Part shown: one piece after another, positions 8,768 through 16,209 of the stretch
How positions within the stretch are numbered: position 1 is the first letter of the stretch
Layout: each line of letters begins with the position of its first letter
NCBI RefSeq assembly: GCF_026410385.1
Contig: NZ_JAPMLT010000001.1
Span: 310,001-374,000, forward strand
Length of the DNA: 64,000 nucleotides
Source: Tumebacillus lacus
GTDB lineage: Bacteria; Bacillota; Bacilli; Tumebacillales; Tumebacillaceae
Reading direction: 5' to 3'
Program-made: the position numbers and the translations under genes
Notes under the pieces: generated by a model
Told to the model about the DNA's origin: nothing
The model's database searches: none
What the model saw: only the letters and a program-made list of their open reading frames with translations

Positions 8768-8898
8768 GTGATGTGTCACCTCCTTTGACAAGACAGTATA
8801 TTGGGACGGGGAGGGAAATATGGCGGGGGAGTATGCTTTGGAATGAATGATTATATACTTAGTAATAACGCAGTTGTGATTTTCATCCAAAGAAATGA

Positions 8899-8927
8899 TT
8901 GTAACACAAAAACCTCCTGTGTTATAT
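8899..8927 (+). promoter_or_regulatory. candidate promoter within the left arm of the inverted repeat
   Basis: TTGTAA and TTATAT are spaced by 17 bases, upstream of the gene starting at 8989. The -10 box lies in the left arm of the 8912-8981 inverted repeat, so the repeat could act as an operator. Confidence 0.45.
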
Positions 8928-8981
8928 TTATTTCTAGAGAGACCGCCATCTCTCTGTGAAATAAATATATACTCAGGAGGT
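8912..8981. repeat. 70-bp near-perfect inverted repeat covering a ribosome binding site
   Basis: The left arm ACCTCCTG pairs with CAGGAGGT, then 14 mostly A/T pairs, then AGAGAGA/TCTCTCT around the loop CCGCCA; about 29 base pairs in all, with two small interruptions. The right arm contains the AGGAGG that serves the GTG at 8989, so in RNA made from upstream it would be buried. No T-run follows, so it is not a terminator. Confidence 0.85.
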
Positions 8982-8988
8982 AATGTGA

Positions 8989-9864
8989 GTGAATCAGACA
9001 GAACAGTATTTCGAGAGCATCAGCAAGTCCTTGGAAAGCTTGGTTGAGGTTCAAAAACAGAACAACCAGTTCCTACAAATGCTGATCGAGAGTTTGACGG
9101 GAAAGAACCTCTCTGCTGTGTTGAACACCCCTGTCTTGGCACAACAGATTAAACGGCTCATCCCAAACTCGGGTGACCATACGCCTTATTCTCGCACGCA
9201 TGAGCTCTTCATGCAAGTGACGAAGGTGTACATGGAGGAGGAGGCTCTGCGCCTTGCTAACTTCAAACGTAAAAAAGCGGCACGCCGTGTCTCGATCAAT
9301 ATAGGGACTGCACTCGAAGACTTTTTTATGGAACAACTCGATGATGACCGGATCACGGTGGAGCGCGCAAAGGATGGCTTGATTGTTTTCTATAAGGAAG
9401 AAAAACCGTGTGCAACATTGAAGTTCATGACTGATCTGGGCTTTCACCGTGGTGAGGGATGGTACGATTACATCAAAGCAGTTGTGAAAGAATCGCAAGA
9501 GATATACGGTGTTCCGAATGATCGAGTGTATTTCATCGTCAGTTCATTGCGCAATGGGATCGAGAAGCCGCACGTTGAAAAGTTGTTGGGCAGGTCTATC
9601 TCCTCGAATTGGGATTTCTTGACGGACGATACTGCTGTCGATGAGTTTCTTGATCGTTATCTGGCAGGGGTTCCAGCTTTGGCTGATCCGATGAAACAGG
9701 TCTATTTTATGGCGGCCGCCATGCATCCGAATGTCCTGGGGGATGAGTTGTATGACTCTAAGAAAAATGAAAGCGAGTATGCAAGATTTGTGAAGGCAGC
9801 TGAGGACTGTCGCTGGTTGAGCGATATTAATGATCTGATCGGCGATTTGAATCAGAAGATATAG
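8989..9864 (+). CDS. hypothetical protein with N-terminal coiled coil
   Basis: A protein of 291 residues that I do not recognise. The N-terminus (about 1-45) is a predicted coiled coil (YFESISKSLESLVEVQKQNN); the middle is basic (FKRKKAARRVS, about 92-102) and is followed by an alpha/beta region with GTALEDFFMEQLDDDRITV and VYFIVSSLRNG. An antiparallel beta run with charged residues could belong to a nuclease-like core, but no ExK or other catalytic motif is clear. The GTG start is chosen because AGGAGG lies eight bases before it. The gene is AT-richer than its left neighbours and lies beside the toxin locus, which suggests transfer. Confidence 0.7.
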   Translation: MNQTEQYFESISKSLESLVEVQKQNNQFLQMLIESLTGKNLSAVLNTPVLAQQIKRLIPNSGDHTPYSRTHELFMQVTKVYMEEEALRLANFKRKKAARRVSINIGTALEDFFMEQLDDDRITVERAKDGLIVFYKEEKPCATLKFMTDLGFHRGEGWYDYIKAVVKESQEIYGVPNDRVYFIVSSLRNGIEKPHVEKLLGRSISSNWDFLTDDTAVDEFLDRYLAGVPALADPMKQVYFMAAAMHPNVLGDELYDSKKNESEYARFVKAAEDCRWLSDINDLIGDLNQKI

Positions 9865-9895
9865 ACCTCCTTATTGTTAAAACTGCCATTCATGG

Positions 9896-10173
9896 GACTC
9901 CCTGATTAGGTCGTATCATTTAGAAGAGAGGTCTCCTGCAGATGGGGTTTCGTTCGCCGATGATTCGGGCGGTAATCGTTTAGGCTTTGATTTTAGCTAT
10001 GAGGACAAAGATAACCCGAGCATCGTGTTTTGGTATCGCGAGTATGCGTTGACGAGGGAGGTTTACGAGGGCGGAGAGACTTGGGTAAGTCGTAAGAGGA
10101 AGTGACGCGGGAGGAGGCAGTCCGACCGAATTGCGGTTCGGTTACGGAGTTGTTGTCGATGCGTAAGGAATTG
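9896..10173 (+). pseudogene. decayed SMI1/KNR4 immunity gene remnant
   Basis: The stretch closely matches the last 95 or so codons of the immunity gene at 11657-12157: DSLIRSYHLEER, then FADDSGGN, FDFSYEDKDNPSIVFWYREYAL, and after a frameshift TREEAVRPNCGSVTELLSM. The 5' half is missing, the frame is broken and the stop is lost. The same terminator type (AAAAACCACTA stem) follows both copies. It is best explained as a second immunity gene, perhaps for an earlier toxin tip, now decayed. Confidence 0.8.
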
Positions 10174-10188
10174 TATAAAGGGGTAATG

Positions 10189-10221
10189 AAAAACCACTAT
10201 CGTTGGATTAGTGGTTTTTCA
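10189..10221 (+). terminator. terminator of the decayed immunity gene
   Basis: AAAAACCACTA pairs with TAGTGGTTTTT around an 8-9 base loop. It resembles the terminator at 12171-12201 after the intact immunity gene. Confidence 0.7.
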
Positions 10222-10312
10222 TTATATTAGAAGGATCTACCGGCGATCATGTGGAATCATCTATGTGAACAATTTTCGTTATTTAAATAAAATTATTATG
10301 GCAGGTGTAGAA

Positions 10313-11641
10313 ATGTACGTACAAGCAGATTCAGCCCGTATGCGAGAGGCAGGATATAAATTTGCAGCGGCCGCACAGGAGTTGCGAATACAGGTCAATC
10401 GCTTTCGACAAATCGCGGAGCAACTGGTCACAGGCACTCAGGGCTGGTCAGGTGAAGGAGCTACTTCATTTGAAGAGTCCAGTGAGTGGATGGAAGGAGA
10501 AATGTTAAAAGCAGGCTCTGCATTGGAGCAAGCATCTAGAGTGTTTCTAACGTTCGCATATAAAATGGAACACGTCGAACAACTGAAGATGGAAATCAAA
10601 CGATTAGAGAACACGCTCGGGAGCCCACATAACCTCACACCAGACGAAGAAGCACATCGTCGGCATATCATCCAGCGAATTCGGGAGCTGGAATGGCAGA
10701 TGGAGCGTGAGGCTGGAATTGCCGATGCGCAGGCATCTGCAGCATTCCGCGAGATCGCGGATTCATTGCCAAAAACGGAATCTGAACAGTGGTGGTCGGA
10801 AGTGATCTCGGCTGGTGCACATATGATCCCGATCGTTGGGAACGTTTTGTCCTTTTTTGACGCAGTAACTGGTCGTGATGTCATCACCGGTGAAGAACTG
10901 TCCAGTGTGGAGCGAGGAATGGCGGCGGCAGGTATCTTCTCCAGCGGCGCATTGCGCATGGCGGGGAAAGCGTTGACGAAAGGTGCGCGAATGTTCAAGC
11001 TTGAACGAAGCATGCCGCTCGCTTTTGAGGGAGCAGGGGCAGGTGGTCCGAGTGGGCGAACTATTTTCCGCATTACTGGCGGATCATTTGAGGGCACGCG
11101 TGTTTTGCGCCCCTATAAAAAAGTTTTGCCCAAAGGTTATGACAGTCTCGACGAATTTTTGCTATCTGTGGACGAAGTGAAAGGGTACACGAACAAAGAG
11201 GAGTTCAAGCGCGTGGTCGAGAATGTGGAAGTGTATCTCAATCAGGATACGGCTCGAGCGCGTTCGATCATGAATCAAAGCAAGGCGGGGACTGTTTATA
11301 ATGGGGTTGAGTACGATGTTTTAGGCTTCCCGATCTTCGACAAGTTCTCGAAGTTTGAAATGAAACTCGACCCGGATGATTATTTGAAACGAGATACGTT
11401 TCAATTCCGAAAAGCAACCAAGCAATTGTCAAAAGCAATTGATGAAGGTAAGGTTGATTCGAAGCAATTTACGGATTTTCAACTTGAACTGATCCGGGAC
11501 GGTGAAGATCAGATTGACGGATACACATGGCATCATCATCAAGTGGAAGGAAAACTCCAACTAGTAGACATCAGTATACATAAAAAAGCCACACACACCG
11601 GAGGGCGTGCGATCTGGGGCGGTGGAGATAAATATAGATGA
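10313..11641 (+). CDS. WXG100/LXG-like polymorphic toxin with C-terminal WHH nuclease
   Basis: The 442-residue product has three parts. The N-terminus is a WXG100-like helical hairpin (WSG at residue 45, GWSGEGATSFEES), the type exported by the type VII system. The middle (about 165-215) carries the pre-toxin motif AGAHMIPIVGNVLSFFDAV followed by GRDVITGEE. The C-terminus contains YTWHHHQVEGKLQLVD (Trp406, His407-409) and a KKATHTGG motif, the signature of WHH-type HNH/endonuclease VII toxins. It is predicted to be a secreted antibacterial nuclease. An ATG at 10313 with AGGTG in front is preferred; frames further upstream run through the preceding terminator. The immunity gene follows 15 bases downstream. 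Confidence 0.85.
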   Translation: MYVQADSARMREAGYKFAAAAQELRIQVNRFRQIAEQLVTGTQGWSGEGATSFEESSEWMEGEMLKAGSALEQASRVFLTFAYKMEHVEQLKMEIKRLENTLGSPHNLTPDEEAHRRHIIQRIRELEWQMEREAGIADAQASAAFREIADSLPKTESEQWWSEVISAGAHMIPIVGNVLSFFDAVTGRDVITGEELSSVERGMAAAGIFSSGALRMAGKALTKGARMFKLERSMPLAFEGAGAGGPSGRTIFRITGGSFEGTRVLRPYKKVLPKGYDSLDEFLLSVDEVKGYTNKEEFKRVVENVEVYLNQDTARARSIMNQSKAGTVYNGVEYDVLGFPIFDKFSKFEMKLDPDDYLKRDTFQFRKATKQLSKAIDEGKVDSKQFTDFQLELIRDGEDQIDGYTWHHHQVEGKLQLVDISIHKKATHTGGRAIWGGGDKYR

Positions 11642-11656
11642 CGAGGAGGATCACTT

Positions 11657-12157
11657 ATGAATAATTTGGTTTGGAAGTACGTGAAAAGAAGAAGTAGTTT
11701 GGAAGAGATTCGAAAAGTGGAACAGGAGTTGGGTGTTGGTTTTCCTACAGATTACGTGGAATGCGTGCTGGTGAATGACGGGGGACGACCTAGACCCAAT
11801 GAAGTACAATTGCCTAGCGGGCATGAAGTCGTTTTTGGAGTGCTACTCAGCTTCGCGGAAGATGACTCAAACTCCCTGATTGAGTCGTATCGTATTTTGG
11901 AAGAAAGGCTCCCCACAGGTGTGGTTCCGTTCGCCGATGATCCCAGTGGTAACTGCTTTTGCTTTGATTTTAGCCAGGATAAAGACAACCCGAGCATCGT
12001 GTTTTGGTATCACGAGTATGCGTTGGCGAGAGAGGATTACGAGTACGAGGGGCTGGGGGACTCAGGCAAGTCATATGAGGAAGTGCTGCGGGAGGAGGCC
12101 ATTCGGCCGGTTTGTGGTTCGTTTACGGAGTTGTTGTCGATGTTGAAGGAATTGTAG
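11657..12157 (+). CDS. SMI1/KNR4 (SUKH) family immunity protein
   Basis: A protein of 166 residues with SUKH features: an N-terminal helix with EIRKVEQELGVGFPTDY, the VNDGGRP turn, the GVLLSF strand and FADDPSGNCFCFDF followed by NPSIVFWYHE. SUKH proteins bind and neutralise cognate nuclease toxins. It sits directly behind the WHH toxin with GAGGAGG before the ATG, so it is the expected antidote. A damaged relative lies upstream of the toxin at 9896-10173. Confidence 0.9.
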   Translation: MNNLVWKYVKRRSSLEEIRKVEQELGVGFPTDYVECVLVNDGGRPRPNEVQLPSGHEVVFGVLLSFAEDDSNSLIESYRILEERLPTGVVPFADDPSGNCFCFDFSQDKDNPSIVFWYHEYALAREDYEYEGLGDSGKSYEEVLREEAIRPVCGSFTELLSMLKEL

Positions 12158-12170
12158 AAGAGAATTATGG

Positions 12171-12203
12171 AAAAACCACTATCTCTGCGATAGTGGTTTT
12201 TGC
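12171..12203 (+). terminator. terminator after the immunity gene
   Basis: A perfect 13-bp stem AAAAACCACTATC/GATAGTGGTTTTT with a 5-base loop. Confidence 0.9.
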
Positions 12204-12215
12204 TATTTGCGCTTC

Positions 12216-12671
12216 TTACGCCTTCTGCTCTGCGCGATCCAGCAGATCCTCGTTCCAGCCTTTTTCCATGATGGCGGCCCCGAGCTCTTTTACTTTCGCC
12301 GTAGCATAGACCACGGCATCGTTCGGGTTCAACGAGATGCTGAGTTTCAGCCCTTGTGCTCGTACCAAATGCAGAACCAGTTCCAGGAACTCGTCGTTCA
12401 GTCCCACCACGCGCCATTCCGGGTTGCTCTTGTTGAGCAGTGCTTCGGATTGACGGGCGATCTCTTCTGTCGGGAAGAGGGTGACGGTGAGGACGTGGAC
12501 ATCAAAGCCGAAGGAGACGCCCGGGTAGGCGAAGATTTCGCCGAGGTTCTTGTCGTCGTTAAATTTCATAAGTGTATAGAAAGGGGCACCTTTTTCTTCC
12601 AAAGAAGGAAGGAGTTCGGCCCATTTGGTGCGAAGTTGTTCAATGTCGAGTTGTTGTTGGCTGGTGGTCAT
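12216..12671 (-). CDS. hypothetical cytoplasmic protein
   Basis: A soluble protein of 151 residues that I do not recognise. It begins MTTSQQQLDIEQLRTKW, has a central mixed beta region (GVSFGFDVHVLTVTLFP) and ends with charged helices (KVKELGAAIMEKGWNEDLL). No signal peptide or membrane segment is present. The start is set at 12671, with AAAGGGAG ten bases before it, rather than at frames further upstream that would run into the divergent lipoprotein gene. It is convergent with the immunity gene. Confidence 0.65.
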   Translation of the reverse strand: MTTSQQQLDIEQLRTKWAELLPSLEEKGAPFYTLMKFNDDKNLGEIFAYPGVSFGFDVHVLTVTLFPTEEIARQSEALLNKSNPEWRVVGLNDEFLELVLHLVRAQGLKLSISLNPNDAVVYATAKVKELGAAIMEKGWNEDLLDRAEQKA

Positions 12672-12769
12672 TGGATGATCGCTCCCTTTGTTTTTGTTTT
12701 GAATGGTTCGTGGTTTGATTTCATTATACATGAAAATTCTAAATTTACATACAAAAAGGATGGGATGAA

Positions 12770-13234
12770 TTGAAAAAGTGGATAGCGGCGGTGGCGGTGT
12801 GGAGTGTGGCGTTGGTGATGGCGGGCTGTACGGGTTCGGGGATTGAGAAGATCGGCAAGGATGAGAAACAGATGTTGGAGCAGCGGATCGAGGAGAATAT
12901 CGGAAAGAAGCCGCGGGAGTTTCAGAGCATCGGCATCGCGGATTGGGCGCCGGAAGGATGGGCGATGATCCAGGAGATGTCGGATGATGTGTTGGAGTCG
13001 CTGGAGCCGTATGGGATCGGGATCGCGCATTCTCCGGTCTATACGAAGATCCAGTATGAGAAGATGAATGTGTACGTGCAGATGGGGATCGAAGACCCGG
13101 AGGATCTGGTGTTGCTTGAGATCGGGGAGCAGTTGTACGTGGCGAAGGGGAACAAGAAGGCTGTGCAGAGACTGATCGATTGGATGGAGATTCAGAATGT
13201 CGATCCCTCGCCAAAGATCTTGCCGAAGTCCTGA
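12770..13234 (+). CDS. putative lipoprotein
   Basis: The 154-residue product begins at a TTG behind AAAAAGGATGGG and carries a lipoprotein signal (KKWIAAVAVWSVALVMAGC; lipid-modified Cys at about 19). The mature part is hydrophilic, with DWAPEGWAMIQEMSDDVLES and KIQYEKMNVYVQM, and shows no known domain. It would be anchored to the outer face of the membrane. It is divergent from the hypothetical gene at 12216. Function unknown. Confidence 0.7.
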   Translation: MKKWIAAVAVWSVALVMAGCTGSGIEKIGKDEKQMLEQRIEENIGKKPREFQSIGIADWAPEGWAMIQEMSDDVLESLEPYGIGIAHSPVYTKIQYEKMNVYVQMGIEDPEDLVLLEIGEQLYVAKGNKKAVQRLIDWMEIQNVDPSPKILPKS

Positions 13235-13290
13235 TGTGCCATACTCTTGATGCGGCGAAACCTCAAGCTGTGTGGATCGACCTATTTTAA

Positions 13291-13332
13291 AAAAAGGCAA
13301 CCTGACACATGTTGTGCGGGTTGCCTTTTTGT
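13291..13332. terminator. intrinsic terminator between convergent genes
   Basis: AAAAAGGCAACC pairs with GGTTGCCTTTTT across a 16-base loop. It can serve the lipoprotein gene on the left and the MEMO/AMMECR1 gene on the right. Confidence 0.8.
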
Positions 13333-14745
13333 TTATTTATAGCGCTCGACTCGGAACCGGTAGTACTCCACACCTTCCTCGTCTTCAAAGGCGATGCCCG
13401 CTTTTTCCTTGGTGTAGGCGATTTGTTGCTCCACCGAATCTACGCCGCTCAGGTCGGGAAGGAGGAGGGCGTTTTTCTGGCCTTGGATGACGATGAGGCC
13501 GTACACGCGAGGGTCGAGGTCTGCGAGGTTGTGTACCGGCTCCTCTTCGCCGAGGACATCGACGGTGTAGACGAGTCCTTCCAATTCATCCTCCTCCAGC
13601 GGGAAAAATCGGTCGTCTTCCGTACCGGCGTGGATCGCGTTTTGGATGATTTCCTCCGCCAGATTGGCACGCGTAGGAGCGGCAGTGCCGATGCAGCCGC
13701 GCAAGACGCCGTTTTCTTTTATGGAAACAAAGCACCCGGCCCGTCCTCGAAGTTCGGCAGGCAACGGCGTCGGCGGCTCACTCCAGGTCTCGTCGCGGAC
13801 GTAGGCTTCCAGTGCCGCACGAGCCAGTCGGACGTGAAGCGACTCCTCAGCGCGGATCCGGGTGAGCTCTGCCTTGCGATGACGCAACAGTACGGGGAGC
13901 AGGGACTCGGTCTCCTCCCCGGTCGGGGTGAATCGGGCGACGGTGTAGCCGACGCCGAACGGGCCTTCGTGGGAGAGGACCTCACCGCGCAGGGCCATGC
14001 CGTCGAAGATGCCGAGCAGCAGGGCGCAGGAGCGGACGGTGTCTTCGGCGGCGTGTTCGAGAAACTCCGGGTCTTGGGTGAGCAGGGCCAGCCAGTCGCT
14101 CTCCGCCAACGCCCGTTGCAAAAACCTGTCAAACGCAGGCCCTTCCTCGCGATACCCGGCCGGTGCGTCGTCTGCGAGGGCGTGGGAGTTGTCGCCGCTG
14201 GCGATGACGACGGCACGGCGTCCGGTGGCGAGCAGGGCGGCTCCGGCACATTGACCCGCCGCATACAGCGTCTCCGGCGGCAGGCCGCCGGGGGTGAGGT
14301 GCAGCAGGGGCCCGGGGTAGCCTGCTTCTTTGATGTGGAAATAAGGCACGGTCGCACCGTAATCGAGCTCCATGTCGATGGTGAATTCTTTTTTGATGTC
14401 GTCGTCGATCTGGTAGACCGGCACGTCGCGCGTCTCGGCTGCTTCCAGAAGAGCGTCGACGAGTGCCCCGTCATTTCCCACCACAAAACGACGGCCGACG
14501 CCGAACTCGGTCAGATGCCCCCGCAACGGGTCGCCGCCCATGACGGCGACGGCGTCGTCGAACATCGGGCCGTGCGGGGAGATGATGACGACGACGTCCG
14601 GGGTGAGCCGGGCGATCTCGGTGCTCAGTGCTTGCATCGCCGTTTGGGTGGAGGAGATGCGGGACAGTTCTTCACCGCCGATCTCGGGGATCAAGAGCGG
14701 GGGATGCGGCATGAGCACGCCGAGCAGCAGGTTTGGATTGATCAT
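13333..14745 (-). CDS. LigB/MEMO-like plus AMMECR1 fusion protein (AmmeMemoRadiSam family)
   Basis: A protein of 470 residues. The N-terminal half resembles class III extradiol dioxygenase/MEMO proteins (LLGVLMPHPPLLIPE near the start, VVVIISPHGPMFDD, and VIASGDNSHAL), and the C-terminal half (about 290-465) is an AMMECR1 domain with GCFVSIKENGVLRGCIGT. Such proteins belong to the AmmeMemoRadiSam group, whose chemistry is unknown; the usual radical-SAM partner is not in this window. The start at 14745 has GGAGGT about ten bases upstream. It is divergent from birA. Confidence 0.85.
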   Translation of the reverse strand: MINPNLLLGVLMPHPPLLIPEIGGEELSRISSTQTAMQALSTEIARLTPDVVVIISPHGPMFDDAVAVMGGDPLRGHLTEFGVGRRFVVGNDGALVDALLEAAETRDVPVYQIDDDIKKEFTIDMELDYGATVPYFHIKEAGYPGPLLHLTPGGLPPETLYAAGQCAGAALLATGRRAVVIASGDNSHALADDAPAGYREEGPAFDRFLQRALAESDWLALLTQDPEFLEHAAEDTVRSCALLLGIFDGMALRGEVLSHEGPFGVGYTVARFTPTGEETESLLPVLLRHRKAELTRIRAEESLHVRLARAALEAYVRDETWSEPPTPLPAELRGRAGCFVSIKENGVLRGCIGTAAPTRANLAEEIIQNAIHAGTEDDRFFPLEEDELEGLVYTVDVLGEEEPVHNLADLDPRVYGLIVIQGQKNALLLPDLSGVDSVEQQIAYTKEKAGIAFEDEEGVEYYRFRVERYK

Positions 14746-14869
14746 ATATGGAAAGACCTCCGGGTGGGATTTCACTGACAGTCGTGAAATTAGCTTGGGT
14801 TCTGGACTGCAAGTATTATACAATACAAGAGAGATCCAGCAGACACAGAAAAAAGGAGTACCGATATAG

Positions 14870-15841
14870 ATGCAGGAATCCATTTTACACATGCTGCGCG
14901 AACAGCCGGGCGGGTTTGTCTCCGGAGAGGCGATGTGCCAAGCCTGCGGAGTGTCGCGAACGGCGATCTGGAAACACATTAAGGAGTTGCAAGACGCAGG
15001 GTATGAGATCGAAGCGGTGCGCAATAAAGGCTACCGACTGGTGCAGTCCCCGGACTTGGTGACGGCATCGGAGATTCGCGACGGGCTCCGGACGTCGTTG
15101 CTGGGACAGAGCATCGTCTATCACGAGACGATCGATTCGACCAACACGATGGCTCAGAAACTCGCCCTCAACGGTGCGCCGGAAGGGACGCTGGTGATCG
15201 CCGATGAGCAGACGGCCGGTCGCGGCCGTCGCGGGCGGAACTGGTTTTCGCCGCCGCATTCGGGCGTGTGGATGTCGCTGATCCTGCGGCCGCAGCTACC
15301 GGTGGCGCATGCGGCGCAGATCACGCTGGTCACGGCGGTGGCGATGGCGCGGGCGTTGACGAGGCTCACCGGCGTGGAGGCCGGGATCAAGTGGCCGAAC
15401 GACATCCTGTTTGACAAGCGCAAATGCTGCGGGATCCTGACGGAGATGCATGCCGAGTTTGATCAGGTGCATCATCTGGTGCTCGGGATCGGGATCAATG
15501 TCAACGTGCCGCAGGAACAGTTTCCGGAGGAGCTCCAGTCCATCGCGACGTCGCTTCAGGGAGTGAAGGGCGTGCCGATCCCTCGTGCCGAGGTGGTGCG
15601 GGCGGTGATGGAGGAGTTGGAGCCGCTGTACCGCCGCTATGTGGACGGGGGCGGGTTTGCGTCGATCCGCGAGGACTGGAAGCGGTCGAACATCACGCTC
15701 GGACGCCAGATCGTCGCCCAGACGGCCAGAGGGCCGATCACCGGCGAAGCGCTCGACATCGACGAGTTTGGCGTGCTGCTCGTACGCCGCGAGGACGGGG
15801 AGACGGAAAAGATCTACTCGGCTGATATTTTGTTTGCGTAA
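14870..15841 (+). CDS. birA: bifunctional biotin-[acetyl-CoA carboxylase] ligase / biotin operon repressor
   Basis: A protein of 323 residues with an N-terminal winged helix (VSGEAMCQACGVSRTAIWKHI, about 16-37) followed by the biotin ligase core. The nucleotide-binding loop GRGRRGRNW starts at about 117 and the catalytic Lys lies in KWPNDI at about 174. It makes biotinyl-AMP and transfers biotin to the carboxylase carrier protein, and the winged helix suggests it also represses biotin genes. AAAGGAG precedes the ATG. It heads the birA-panBCD order known from Bacillus. Confidence 0.97.
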   Translation: MQESILHMLREQPGGFVSGEAMCQACGVSRTAIWKHIKELQDAGYEIEAVRNKGYRLVQSPDLVTASEIRDGLRTSLLGQSIVYHETIDSTNTMAQKLALNGAPEGTLVIADEQTAGRGRRGRNWFSPPHSGVWMSLILRPQLPVAHAAQITLVTAVAMARALTRLTGVEAGIKWPNDILFDKRKCCGILTEMHAEFDQVHHLVLGIGINVNVPQEQFPEELQSIATSLQGVKGVPIPRAEVVRAVMEELEPLYRRYVDGGGFASIREDWKRSNITLGRQIVAQTARGPITGEALDIDEFGVLLVRREDGETEKIYSADILFA

Positions 15842-15858
15842 GGTGCGTAAGAGCGGGC

Positions 15859-15891
15859 AGACTGCGAACACTACGTTTGCAGTCTTTTTTT
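15859..15891 (+). terminator. birA terminator
   Basis: An 11-bp stem AGACTGCGAAC/GTTTGCAGTCT (one G-T pair) with a 5-base loop and seven T. Confidence 0.95.
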
Positions 15892-15939
15892 GCGCACAAA
15901 TCAGTTCCCGGAAAAGAGTCGAAATTTTTTCAGGAAACC

Positions 15940-15968
15940 TATACATCCCTGTGATTCCCATGTATACT
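15940..15968 (+). promoter_or_regulatory. candidate panB promoter
   Basis: TATACA and TATACT are spaced by 17 bases. Transcription would start near 15975, giving panBCD a leader of about 235 bases. Confidence 0.5.
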
Positions 15969-15974
15969 TGACGA

Positions 15975-16209
15975 GGAGACAGTATCCGTGGGAACTGTAC
16001 TCTTGGTGTGTGTACGCATGACTTTTCTGTAGCACTGAATGCGTGACTTACAATTGCATCTGCTCTGAGCCGTTAGCGGACCGAGACAGGACAAACGTGA
16101 CTGTTGATCTTGTGACCTTTTCGCGCCCATATACGGCATGAAGGGGTCTTTTTGATTTTTGGCCACGGGGGTCAAGGCTGATGGCAGCAGGGACCAAGGA
16201 GGAGTAGGA
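15975..16209 (+). promoter_or_regulatory. panBCD leader with possible attenuator
   Basis: The stretch between the birA terminator and panB has no gene. It holds hairpins ACAGT/ACTGT (15980-15999) and ACGCAT/ATGCGT (16014-16044), and a terminator-like hairpin GACCTTTT/AAGGGGTC (16114-16148, two G-T pairs) followed by TTTTTGATTTTT, 57 bases before the panB start. The GGTC arm could alternatively pair with a GACC just before the panB ribosome binding site. No known riboswitch class is recognised. Confidence 0.4.

Noticed and set aside
8912-8981. Inverted repeat as an intrinsic terminator
   Set aside because: No T-run follows on either strand, and the right arm contains the ribosome binding site of a gene.
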